NCBI GenBank assembly: GCA_030836805.1
Contig: JAUPLS010000058.1
Location: 1 to 33,634 of the forward strand
Direction: 5' to 3'
Source of the DNA: Campylobacterota bacterium
GTDB taxonomy: Bacteria > Campylobacterota > Campylobacteria > Campylobacterales > Sulfurovaceae
Length of the DNA stretch: 33,634 bases
The position numbers and the translations under genes are program-made. How positions within the stretch are numbered: the stretch's first letter is position 1; each line of letters opens with the position of its first letter. A model generated the notes under the pieces. The model made no database searches, was not told the origin of the DNA, and was given only the letters and a program-made list of their open reading frames with translations. Positions 18,896 to 29,165 of the stretch are shown piece by piece.

Positions 18896-19861
18896 ATGCC
18901 AAAAGCCCTTGCACAAATCCATAAAAATATCCGAAATTGGTATCAAAAACACGGCCGGCTAGACTTGCCTTGGCGAAACACGCATGAAGCCTACCATATC
19001 TACCTCAGCGAAGTGATGCTTCAGCAGACACAGGTAAAGACTGTGCTTGAGCGTTACTATATTCCGTTTATTGAACGCTTCCCTACACTTAAAATTCTGG
19101 GTGAAGCACCACTTGATGAGGTACTCAAGATGTGGGAAGGGCTAGGCTACTACAATCGTGCCAAAAATCTTCATCTCACCGCCAGACTTACAGAAGCATT
19201 GCCCCACGAAATAGACAAACTTATCAAATTGCCCGGCATAGGAAAGAATACTGCGCATGCCCTTGCTGCTTTTGCCTTTGGGCAACCCGTACCCATCATG
19301 GAGGCAAATGTCAAACGCATTTTATGCCGATTGCACCGATTGGAAAATCCGGGCGAAAAGCAACTGTGGCAGATCGCCGAGAGGATGCTTGACCGGCTTA
19401 ATCCTTTTGATTACAATCAGGCGATGATGGATATCGGTGCAACGGTCTGTCTGCCAAAAAATCCCAAATGCGAAATTTGTCCCCTTGTAGACCTCTGCGA
19501 AGGAAAAAAAAACCCTGATCTCTATCCCGCCAAAAGAAAAAGGGTTGCACCCCTCAAAACCCAAAATATCCTTGTGCGGGTCCGTGAAAACAAACTTGCC
19601 CTCATCCAAAGAAAAACAAAACTGCTGCACGGGCTTTGGGGATTTGAAAGCATCGACACCCCTCCTCCCGCCTCAAATTGCATTGGAGAGGTTTCACATG
19701 CCTACACACATTTTAAACTCCAATGCAAGATTTTTGTACACAACGAGTACAGTACCGGGCAAAGATTTTATTTCAATTCTAAAGAGATCAAAAAGCTCGC
19801 CATCTCCAAAATAGACGAGAAGATACTTAAACTCTTTTTGCTACAATGTGAAAAAGATTAA
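18896..19861 (+). CDS. mutY: A/G-specific adenine glycosylase
   Basis: [43 protein letters not shown], FeS loop C-x6-C-x2-C-x5-C ([17 protein letters not shown]). Confidence 0.95.
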   Translation: MPKALAQIHKNIRNWYQKHGRLDLPWRNTHEAYHIYLSEVMLQQTQVKTVLERYYIPFIERFPTLKILGEAPLDEVLKMWEGLGYYNRAKNLHLTARLTEALPHEIDKLIKLPGIGKNTAHALAAFAFGQPVPIMEANVKRILCRLHRLENPGEKQLWQIAERMLDRLNPFDYNQAMMDIGATVCLPKNPKCEICPLVDLCEGKKNPDLYPAKRKRVAPLKTQNILVRVRENKLALIQRKTKLLHGLWGFESIDTPPPASNCIGEVSHAYTHFKLQCKIFVHNEYSTGQRFYFNSKEIKKLAISKIDEKILKLFLLQCEKD

Positions 19862-19878
19862 TAATTACAGGTACGCAT

Positions 19879-20457
19879 ATGAATCAAGAAAAAGAATTTG
19901 AAGAGGCTGTCACCAAAATCCTTGAACTTTTAGGTGAAGATCCTCAAAGAGAAGGGCTGCTCAAAACACCGAACCGTGTAGTTAAAGCCTTGCAATTTTT
20001 AACAGAAGGGTATCATCAGGACCCCAAAGAGATCTTAAATCAGGCGCTTTTTTCCACAAGCAATGATGAGATGGTGCTGGTGCGCGACATTGAATTTTAC
20101 TCGATGTGTGAACACCATATGCTTCCGATCATAGGCCGTGTGCATGTAGCCTATATTCCCGATGGCCAAGTTGTTGGGCTCTCAAAAATTCCTCGTATCG
20201 TCAATGTCTATGCCAGACGTTTGCAGATACAAGAACAGATGACCGAGCAGATTGCCGATGCCATTTTGGAAACGATCAAGCCAAAAGGTGTCGCTGTCGT
20301 AGTGCATGCCCGCCATATGTGCATGGAGATGAGAGGCGTACAGAAAATTAATTCCACGACGGTAAGCTCGGCTCTTCGGGGTCTTTTCAAAAAAGACGAG
20401 CGCACCAGAAGCGAATTTTATAATCTTATCAATACACCCACCCCTTCCAATTTTTAA
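19879..20457 (+). CDS. folE: GTP cyclohydrolase I
   Basis: [51 protein letters not shown]. Confidence 0.96.
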   Translation: MNQEKEFEEAVTKILELLGEDPQREGLLKTPNRVVKALQFLTEGYHQDPKEILNQALFSTSNDEMVLVRDIEFYSMCEHHMLPIIGRVHVAYIPDGQVVGLSKIPRIVNVYARRLQIQEQMTEQIADAILETIKPKGVAVVVHARHMCMEMRGVQKINSTTVSSALRGLFKKDERTRSEFYNLINTPTPSNF

Positions 20458-20472
20458 TCATACGTTTTCTTC

Positions 20473-20497
20473 TTGGGATTGACTTTGTTGATCCCAA
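20473..20497 (+). terminator. Possible folE terminator hairpin
   Basis: TTGGGAT-N11-ATCCCAA followed by an AT-rich attctatttt tract. Confidence 0.4.
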
Positions 20498-20675
20498 ATT
20501 CTATTTTATCGGAACAAACACTTTTTGATTTGAGGCAAATCAAGCTTATTTAATTTAATTGGGAGTATAATCGTCCTCTTTTATTTTTCATTTTTATGTT
20601 ACTTTAAGAAAAATAGCGTAAGATGCAAGAAATTAATTCGGATAAAATTTGTCTTAATTAAAAAATAAACAAAAA

Positions 20676-20706
20676 CTTTTACTATAAGCCAAATCAATAG
20701 TAAGAG
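20676..20706. promoter_or_regulatory. 10-bp dyad (one wobble) upstream of nifS
   Basis: CTTTTACTAT-aagccaaatca-ATAGTAAGAG, ending 46 nt upstream of the nifS ATG. Confidence 0.45.
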
Positions 20707-20737
20707 GAATTAGAAACGGGTTTTTACTCACCCCTAA

Positions 20738-21943
<1,206 letters not shown>

Positions 21944-22040
21944 TCTAGAGTACAACCGACATGGCACCTCTATACAAAGACATGATCAACCAAAAAGAAG
22001 CCTAGGCTTTCTTTAAGAAGAAACAATAAAGGAAAAAATT

Positions 22041-23012
22041 ATGGGAATGGACAGTTTAATCGGCGGAACCATCTGGTCCGAATACAGTCAAAAAGTAACG
22101 GATTCAATGAACAACCCAGTACATAAGGGAGAGATAACCCAAGAGCAGGCAGATGCGATGGGAGCAAAACTTATCATAGCTGATTTTGGCGCTGAGAGTT
22201 GCGGGGATGCGGTAAGACTTTATTGGGCAGTTGATCCCGAAACCGACATCATCCTTGATGCTAAATTTAAAAGTTTTGGATGCGGTACGGCGATTGCCAG
22301 TTCCAATACAATGGTGGAACTATGCATCAGCAAAACCGTTGATGAGGCAGTTAAGATCACAAACATTGATGTAGAAAATGCCATGAGAGATACTCCGGAT
22401 GTTCCTGCAGTGCCGCCTCAAAAAATGCACTGCTCGGTCATGGCCTATGATGTGATCAAAAAAGCGGCCGCACTATACAAAGGTGTGGATATGGCAAGTT
22501 TTGAAAATGAAATTATCGTTTGTGAATGCGCACGCGTCAGCCTGTCTACCCTTAGAGAAGTTATTCGCCTTAACGATCTTACGACTGTAGAGCAGATCAC
22601 AGACTATACCAAAGCAGGAGCTTTTTGCAAATCATGTATCAGGCCTGGAGGGCATGAAGCAAAAGATATCTACCTTGTTGACTTGCTTGAAGAGTATGAA
22701 AAAGAAAAAATGGCCAAAGCAGCAGATGCTTCTGCAAGCGGTGCAGCTATTGATTTTGCCCAAATGACGGTTGTTCAAAAATTAAAGGCCGTGGATAAAG
22801 TAATTGATACCAATATTCGTCAAATGCTCATCATGGACGGTGGGGATATGGAGATTTTGGATATTAAAGAAAATGGCGCACATTTTGATATTTATATCAG
22901 ATATCTTGGCGCCTGCAGCGGCTGCGCAAGTTCATCGACGGGTACACTTTATGCAATCGAAAATATTCTAAAACAGAAACTCGACGAAAATATACGGGTC
23001 CTTCCTATTTAA
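22041..23012 (+). CDS. nifU: NifU-type Fe-S scaffold (IscU-like, ferredoxin-like and Nfu domains)
   Basis: FKSFGCGTAIASSN, VCECARVS...CKSCIRPGGHE, C-terminal GACSGCASSSTGTLYAIE. Confidence 0.94.
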   Translation: MGMDSLIGGTIWSEYSQKVTDSMNNPVHKGEITQEQADAMGAKLIIADFGAESCGDAVRLYWAVDPETDIILDAKFKSFGCGTAIASSNTMVELCISKTVDEAVKITNIDVENAMRDTPDVPAVPPQKMHCSVMAYDVIKKAAALYKGVDMASFENEIIVCECARVSLSTLREVIRLNDLTTVEQITDYTKAGAFCKSCIRPGGHEAKDIYLVDLLEEYEKEKMAKAADASASGAAIDFAQMTVVQKLKAVDKVIDTNIRQMLIMDGGDMEILDIKENGAHFDIYIRYLGACSGCASSSTGTLYAIENILKQKLDENIRVLPI

Positions 23013-23023
23013 TCTTACTCTGA

Positions 23024-23044
23024 TCCTCGGCTTATGCCCGAGGA
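23024..23044. terminator. Hairpin between convergent nifU and small membrane protein gene
   Basis: TCCTCGG-cttatgc-CCGAGGA, 7-bp GC-rich stem. Confidence 0.5.
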
Positions 23045-23046
23045 CC

Positions 23047-23265
23047 TCATCTTCTAAAAAATCTTATAATACTTCTTATCGCGACAAACGGGATATAAAC
23101 AACCAGCGTAAAAACCAATGGATGTATCGCGCCTATGCCATATGCTCCCGCTGTCGGCAATGCCATAGCATGCTCAATGGGATGGTCCATCCACTCTTTG
23201 AAGTGCATACCAAGCGCTAAAAATAGAAACAGCCCGATAAATATACCCAATTCTTTTTTCATCAC
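23047..23265 (-). CDS. Small two-TM membrane protein, unknown function
   Basis: 72 aa, with AAGGAG upstream of the start; two hydrophobic segments flanking HFKEWMDHPIEHA. Confidence 0.65.
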   Translation of the reverse strand: MMKKELGIFIGLFLFLALGMHFKEWMDHPIEHAMALPTAGAYGIGAIHPLVFTLVVYIPFVAIRSIIRFFRR

Positions 23266-23423
23266 AACTCCTTGAAAACAATCCCGTAATCATATCGAAA
23301 AATATACTTGCAAAAGCTATAATTGGGGCGGCAAAGAAGTCTATTGCCGACATTGTGTTCAATGTTAACTATTTTCTTATGCTCTAAATAAAATCATATT
23401 TCCAAAGTAAAACCCTGCGCAGG

Positions 23424-24242
23424 CTAAAACTCACGCTCAACTTCCGGCATGTTCTTAAAAGCATCACATGCCAAAACAGCCGCACCAAAAGAGGTCGTAA
23501 TTTGCGGATATTCCGGTACAAATATCTTTTTGCCGAGTTCGTTTTCGATGGCATGAACCAGTCCGGCATTCAAAGCCGGTCCGCCGTCAAAATAGACATT
23601 TTCTTTGATGCCGACTCTTTTAACCAGCTTCACGATTCTTTTAGCAATAGAATAGTGAACCCCGGAAACAATGTCCTCGACACTATGGTTGCTCCCCAGC
23701 AGTCCGATGATCTCTGATTCAGCAAAAACAGCACAGGTGCTGCTGATCGAGAGCGGAGTTCCGGTTGATTTAAAATGATAGTCACTGAGCTCATCGACGC
23801 CTATCTCCAAATTCATCGCCACCACATCTAAAAATTTTCCGGTTCCTGCCGCACATCGGTCATTCATGGCAAAGTTAACCACATTACCTTCACTGTCTAG
23901 TGAAATCGCTTTGCTGTCTTGACCGCCTATATTGATAATCGTTTTTATCTCTCCGTATTCTCTTGCCGCCTCTTGCGCTCCGATCGCATTGGCGGTAATT
24001 TCACTGATGTTTTCATCTGCCTCTTTAAACAGTTTTCTGCCATATCCCGTTGCAACAGTATATGCGATGTCATCTTGGCTGATATGCAGCTCATCGAGCA
24101 AACTTTGCAAAGTTTCTTTGGCATATTTATAAAACATGCTCCCGCTTGCGTTGATTTTAAATCCAACCAAACGTTTATGTTCATCCGTAACAGTAATTTT
24201 GATCGCTGTCGAACCGATATCTATCCCTACAAAATAGTTCAC
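23424..24242 (-). CDS. BadF/BadG/HgdC-type ATPase, activator of 2-hydroxyacyl-CoA dehydratase / double-cubane cluster protein
   Basis: GIDIGSTAIKI, NIGGQDSKAI, NDRCAAGTGKFLD, SSTCAVFAESEIIGLL (bridging FeS cysteines); GTG start overlapping the upstream stop (GTGA). Confidence 0.92.
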   Translation of the reverse strand: MNYFVGIDIGSTAIKITVTDEHKRLVGFKINASGSMFYKYAKETLQSLLDELHISQDDIAYTVATGYGRKLFKEADENISEITANAIGAQEAAREYGEIKTIINIGGQDSKAISLDSEGNVVNFAMNDRCAAGTGKFLDVVAMNLEIGVDELSDYHFKSTGTPLSISSTCAVFAESEIIGLLGSNHSVEDIVSGVHYSIAKRIVKLVKRVGIKENVYFDGGPALNAGLVHAIENELGKKIFVPEYPQITTSFGAAVLACDAFKNMPEVEREF

Positions 24243-25513
24243 TTTTTCATTCTCCGTCTATTTTTTAACGATTCTATAAATGCTTCCACCCTCGTACTAA
24301 GCTGTCCGCCTTGCGACGGACTGTAATCACTTTCCAGATAAATAATCGGGATTCCTTCTTTCTCCATCGCTTCAAGTACACTTCTTTGTTCCATCTCATA
24401 TACAGTACATCCGGCAAATGCCTGATAAACCACCCCATCAGCTTTATATGCTCTTACTAATTGTATAACTCTTCTGATGCGGTCTTCATTTTTTGTAAAA
24501 ATCGGGCAAGTACACGCTTTGAGATATTTATCCGATATAGAATCCATCATATCGTATATATTCCACTCATCTACGGCTACCATGTCATTAAACATCCTGT
24601 TTGAACTGCACGTTTCATCTGCGACTATGATGGCATCTGATTGTTCTACTATAAGAGGGATTTTATAGTTTGGAAATATAGGCGGCGAACCAGTGTAAAC
24701 TATCCTTGGACTGGCTTTGCCTGATACTGTTATCTTTTCTTTTGCTCTTATTTCAAGCTCGCTTAGGAGTTTTTCAGTAGCTTCTATCCAATTGTCAATT
24801 TTGTCAAAGAAAAAAGCATTAGTTACCAAAAAAACATCCAATCCCAAAATTGGAACAAGCTCATTTTTTCTAAATTCTGATAATTTATGATAAAGTGATT
24901 GGGCATAGCCTATCTTTTTTATAGCATTTTTTAGACTTGTTCTGGTTAGTTTTTTGCCTTGGAATCTAGAGAGTTCTACTGCAAATTGTTTGACACTTCT
25001 TCTCCAGTATTCACGACTCGCTTCACTCTCTTTTGTTCTAGGAAAATCTATATCAATAAGTTTATATCCAAAACTCTCAATAGTAACACCTGCTTTTGTT
25101 TTTTGGTCGCAAGTAGTAGGAGAAAAAACAATATCCGGTTTATCAGTGAAATTTCCGGAAGCAAAATGTCCAACGGTTGCTTTTATAAGTGGACAAGCTT
25201 TTTGAGGCATAAGATCACTTCCTATCTCGTCATCCGTATAAAAGCCATTGCAAAGGCGTATAGGCACACCATCAAGTGCATAGATGATCTCAGATGGTAT
25301 CTGGATGCACATGGTTCCTATTTTTGTTTTGTCATCATGTAAAGATTCATGTTTGCAATGAACTCTTTCAAATAGATCATAGAAATACTCCATACTAGAA
25401 ATCGGCGCTTTGAAGTCTTCTCTTAAAGTATTTAAAAGCTTTATTGCTTCCATCGCCTTGTGTCTGTTTTGTTTTTCTTTCGGTGATTCTATGTTGTGAT
25501 TTATATTATTCAT
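24239..25513 (-). CDS. 2-hydroxyacyl-CoA dehydratase family protein (HgdB/FldC-like; candidate double-cubane cluster protein)
   Basis: 424 aa. QKACPLIK, SPTTCDQK, ADETCSSNR, CTCPIF, FAGCTVYE, YLESDYSPSQGGQLSTRVEAFIE C-terminal signature. Confidence 0.88.
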   Translation of the reverse strand: MNNINHNIESPKEKQNRHKAMEAIKLLNTLREDFKAPISSMEYFYDLFERVHCKHESLHDDKTKIGTMCIQIPSEIIYALDGVPIRLCNGFYTDDEIGSDLMPQKACPLIKATVGHFASGNFTDKPDIVFSPTTCDQKTKAGVTIESFGYKLIDIDFPRTKESEASREYWRRSVKQFAVELSRFQGKKLTRTSLKNAIKKIGYAQSLYHKLSEFRKNELVPILGLDVFLVTNAFFFDKIDNWIEATEKLLSELEIRAKEKITVSGKASPRIVYTGSPPIFPNYKIPLIVEQSDAIIVADETCSSNRMFNDMVAVDEWNIYDMMDSISDKYLKACTCPIFTKNEDRIRRVIQLVRAYKADGVVYQAFAGCTVYEMEQRSVLEAMEKEGIPIIYLESDYSPSQGGQLSTRVEAFIESLKNRRRMKK

Positions 25514-26504
25514 GAGATTCCTTTTGCATATCCATTGCCATTCTTAAAATAAATCCCTCTTTTGAAGATTCAAATATTGTAATTCCAATAAAATTTGCCT
25601 CCAAACACCCATCTTCCGGACAAGCAGCTATGCATTTCAGACACAAAATGCAATCTTCGGTAACTAAATTTTTACTTGTCACATCATCTGCGATTTCCAA
25701 AATATCCATATCGCAAGCCCTATAACAATCGCCGCATTTAGTGCATTTGGCACCATCTTTGTAGAGCTTGAGAAGTGCCGGCTTGGAAAATATATACTGT
25801 AATGCAGCCATGGGGCAAAAGTAGCAAAAAAACCTCTTTTTGATAAATGAACCGACTAAAAACAGACCCACAATCATCATGCCCAGAATAGTCATGACCA
25901 AATCGGTCTTAGACGAAAAATCAATATAGAATTGATTAAAATTTCCAGTAAAAGCCGGGATTAGCATTCTGCCAGGGCAAATATCACAAAATGGCATAGA
26001 TAGACCATTTGGAAGTTTTGGGAGTCCCCCAATAGAATTACTTATCATGACCGGAATTATCAAAAGAAGTATCAAAAGAATATATTTAATACTCTTTATC
26101 TTGCTTCTGTTTGCCCATGAGTACTCTGAAAATCTTATTTTTAGCTTTTCTCTTAATGCCGTAAGCCAATCTTGCATTGTTCCAAGTGGGCAAACAAAGC
26201 CACACCAGCCTTTGTTTAAGACCCAAAACCACGCTATAAACATGGCCAAAGAGATAAGAAAAGCATATCCTGCAAAACCCATAAATGTCTCCAGTGGATG
26301 CTTTAGATCATGCTGAAGCATTCCGACATAGCACTTTCCGCCGGTACCTTCCGAATTGTATACGCATGCAAAAGTGGGAAGCTTGTCTCCTAAATCAAGA
26401 CCGACATAGCCTCCATACACTATAATCAAAAATGCAACTATCTGAAACCAAAAACGAAATCGTACAAGATTCATATTGTTTATTTTTCTTTTTAAATTGA
26501 GCAA
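25506..26504 (-). CDS. NapH/CcoG-like polytopic membrane polyferredoxin (4Fe-4S)
   Basis: WCGFVCPLGTMQDW, FCDICPGR, RFFCYFCPMAALQ, CTKCGDCYRACDM, CILCLKCIAACPEDGC; TTG start with SD AAGGAG. Confidence 0.85.
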   Translation of the reverse strand: MLNLKRKINNMNLVRFRFWFQIVAFLIIVYGGYVGLDLGDKLPTFACVYNSEGTGGKCYVGMLQHDLKHPLETFMGFAGYAFLISLAMFIAWFWVLNKGWCGFVCPLGTMQDWLTALREKLKIRFSEYSWANRSKIKSIKYILLILLLIIPVMISNSIGGLPKLPNGLSMPFCDICPGRMLIPAFTGNFNQFYIDFSSKTDLVMTILGMMIVGLFLVGSFIKKRFFCYFCPMAALQYIFSKPALLKLYKDGAKCTKCGDCYRACDMDILEIADDVTSKNLVTEDCILCLKCIAACPEDGCLEANFIGITIFESSKEGFILRMAMDMQKESHE

Positions 26505-26513
26505 CTTTTCTCC

Positions 26514-28217
26514 TTAAAATAGATAATTCATACCAAAAAGGTAAGTTCGACCTGCTGCAGGGTAACCTATATGTACATCATAGTCTTTATCAAATAAATT
26601 TTCCACTTCTACATAAAACTTCATATTTTTATATCCATATTCAACTTTTGAATTAGCCGAAAAGTACCCTGGCAATACTTCTTTGTTTTTGTTATCATTA
26701 AACGATTCACTGACATAATAGCCACCAAGATTAGCTTTGAAATTTTTATATGTAGCATAAATATCTGATTGAATTTTATGTTTTGGTTTGGCCGGCAGGT
26801 ATAGACCTGTATCATCATTTTTAAATATCAAATTTAGATATGAAGTATCTATATTGAGCATATCGTTAATCTTTACATCAAAACCAGCTTCATAGCCTTT
26901 TCTTGTGCTTGAAGTAACATTCTCATAAATATATATACCATCCGCATTATATGAACCACTGATACCGTCATCTATTTTGCTATAAAAAAGATTAAAGTTA
27001 GCACTTAAATTATCCGTAACTTTTATAGAGTTGCCGAGCTGATAATTTGTAGCTGATTCCATCTCTAGATCCGGATTGCCTTTGAGTGTACTGCTTTCGT
27101 AATATCTTTGTTTAAACGTTGGAGTTTTTGATGATCTGCTTATTTTCAAATCGGATCTGAAATCACCATTTTTATACATTAACCCAAGCTCGGGATTAAA
27201 AGAAGAACCAAATTCCGTATGAGAGTTCAATCGAAGACCTAAATTTATACCAAACTCGCCAAAATTTAAATTTTTAATACCATATATACCATATAAATTT
27301 TCGTTATGATCGCCACTATTTGTAGCTTCGGCACTTCTATTTTCAAAGTTTATTCCGACAATAGATTGACCCAAAAATGATAGATCACCATTATGTTTTA
27401 TGTCAGTTCCCAAAGTTTTTGTTTTCAAAAAAGAGTCTATACTATAGTCGGGGTCCGTATTGAAATCTTCATTACAATTAAGATATCCACGACCTTCAAA
27501 GCTATCATTTTTTAGCAAAACCAAAGCACCAAAAGACTCTTTTTCATATCTTGCATTTAAAGTGGGTTTCGTTATTTTCCCGGTAGTGCCACCTTTGTCT
27601 GTTATATAATTTGTAGTAAAGCTTGTGTCTATATCTCGAAACAACAGCGTATTTAAATCTATCTTCATAGAATTAACCTCGCTATCTCCATTTAACCTAT
27701 GGCCGTCACTTTTTTCATGATTTGCACCGAGTGATACACCAATACCATCAAATGATTTTCCTACATTTAAGCCATATTTGTTGGTATCCAGCGAACCCTT
27801 GGCAATGTCAAGTTTATTTACAAATGATTTGCCTGTTTTTTTTGAAGTTATCATAATGACTCCACCGCTTGTATTGTCCCCATATTGAGCTGCTCCAGCA
27901 CCTTTGATTATCTCTATCTTTTCTAAATTATCAGTAGAAATTCCACCCAAATTTGCAGTCCCGGTAAGCGAGTCTGTCAATGGCCTGCCATCAAACAGCA
28001 CTAAAACCTCATTTGTTGTAGAACCTTGTATACTTATAAAGCCATCGCTTGCTTTGACTCCGGGCAATTTATTTAACAAGTCTACAAGCATTTGAATGTT
28101 CATGGCTTTTATCTCTTGAGACGAGATAATTATGGAACCATTAGTTTGACCTATCTCATTTGCACCAAGCAAGCCGCAAAGCAAAACAGAGATGATGAGA
28201 GTTTTATTTTTCTTCAA
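26514..28217 (-). CDS. TonB-dependent outer membrane receptor
   Basis: Plug: LVDLLNKLPGVKASDGFISIQGSTTNEVLVLFDGRPLTDS...IEIIKGAGAAQYGDNTSGGVIMITSKK; barrel; C-terminal NYLF. TTG start at 28217 with SD AAGGAG; the track start at 28292 is overextended. Confidence 0.9.
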   Translation of the reverse strand: MKKNKTLIISVLLCGLLGANEIGQTNGSIIISSQEIKAMNIQMLVDLLNKLPGVKASDGFISIQGSTTNEVLVLFDGRPLTDSLTGTANLGGISTDNLEKIEIIKGAGAAQYGDNTSGGVIMITSKKTGKSFVNKLDIAKGSLDTNKYGLNVGKSFDGIGVSLGANHEKSDGHRLNGDSEVNSMKIDLNTLLFRDIDTSFTTNYITDKGGTTGKITKPTLNARYEKESFGALVLLKNDSFEGRGYLNCNEDFNTDPDYSIDSFLKTKTLGTDIKHNGDLSFLGQSIVGINFENRSAEATNSGDHNENLYGIYGIKNLNFGEFGINLGLRLNSHTEFGSSFNPELGLMYKNGDFRSDLKISRSSKTPTFKQRYYESSTLKGNPDLEMESATNYQLGNSIKVTDNLSANFNLFYSKIDDGISGSYNADGIYIYENVTSSTRKGYEAGFDVKINDMLNIDTSYLNLIFKNDDTGLYLPAKPKHKIQSDIYATYKNFKANLGGYYVSESFNDNKNKEVLPGYFSANSKVEYGYKNMKFYVEVENLFDKDYDVHIGYPAAGRTYLFGMNYLF

Positions 28218-29160
28218 ACCAAATCTCCTTGGGAGTTTTTCGTTTTTTTCTCCGGTTGTAATACAGTCCCAAAGAAAAGACCAGCATGACACCTATGGCA
28301 GTTGCAAATCCCAAAAATTTTGATTCGTATTCAAGCGGAGATGAACCAAAAGAGAGAGGCATAGTCATTGTATATTCTGCAGCATGATACGCCTCCCCAT
28401 TATAGGCACCCGATTCATTTACTTTATATACTGCCTCAATGACCATTTTTTCAGAATATTTTTCTTCTTTTTCTGTTTTAGCATATGTGTTTCTGGGGAT
28501 TTCAAATGAGACAACTCCATCATCGGATGGTTTGATCACATTGGTCCATCCTGTCTCCATGGTTACTTTCAGAGGTATGTTTTTTTGAAGCTTTCCTTTG
28601 TAGTAAACCTTAAAGGGGGCAATGTCGCCTGAGTACAAACAGCAATTAATATGGTGCTTTCTGATCGGCCTTTCCATAATAATCTCAAACGGTAATTGCG
28701 CCAAAGGCTCTCTTCCATACTGAGAATCATTCGTTTTTCCACGTACCTCTTTCAATAAAGATTTGGCGATCTCTCCCTCTTTGTTATATACTCTGAGCGT
28801 TGAAAGCGTTACATGTAGTATCTCGTCCTGTACATATTTTTGTTCAAAAAATAGATGGTAGTTTCCTTTGTATAGAGGAGCAAAAGAGATTTTTTCGCCT
28901 TTGATACTCTGTTCAATAATTTTATTGTCCATATCTCTGATATACACTTTTGCATTTTTAAAATCACAGACAGTTTCACTACTCTGCAAATCACCATTTT
29001 TAATACTAAACTCTTTGTGCCCTGGCTCTCCAGCTTCTGTCGCACAGCAAGATTCCACTTTGATTTCTTCCAGCCAAATTGAGTTACTCCCAAAAAGGGG
29101 CAAAAAAGCCAAAAGTGCTAATATGGAAGTGGTTTTATGAAAATTATTTTTCATTTTCAT
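28204..29160 (-). CDS. Exported, C-terminally membrane-anchored protein with Ig-like/DUF4198-like domain
   Basis: Signal peptide, SCCATEAGEPGHKEF, TGWTNVIKPSDDGVVSFEIPR, YTMTMPLSF, C-terminal TM plus RRKKRK. Clear paralogue of the ORF at 32559. Confidence 0.6.
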   Translation of the reverse strand: MKMKNNFHKTTSILALLAFLPLFGSNSIWLEEIKVESCCATEAGEPGHKEFSIKNGDLQSSETVCDFKNAKVYIRDMDNKIIEQSIKGEKISFAPLYKGNYHLFFEQKYVQDEILHVTLSTLRVYNKEGEIAKSLLKEVRGKTNDSQYGREPLAQLPFEIIMERPIRKHHINCCLYSGDIAPFKVYYKGKLQKNIPLKVTMETGWTNVIKPSDDGVVSFEIPRNTYAKTEKEEKYSEKMVIEAVYKVNESGAYNGEAYHAAEYTMTMPLSFGSSPLEYESKFLGFATAIGVMLVFSLGLYYNRRKKRKTPKEIWFEEK

Positions 29161-29165
29161 ACCGA

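Noticed and set aside
20525-20543. FNR box in the nifS leader (TTGAT...ATCAA)
   Set aside because: Spacing between half-sites is 9 nt rather than the 4 nt of an FNR/CRP-type site.
28218-28292. N-terminal extension of TonB receptor B
   Set aside because: TTG at 28217 has a well-spaced AAGGAG and gives a proper signal peptide; the extension lies in the upstream gene in another frame.
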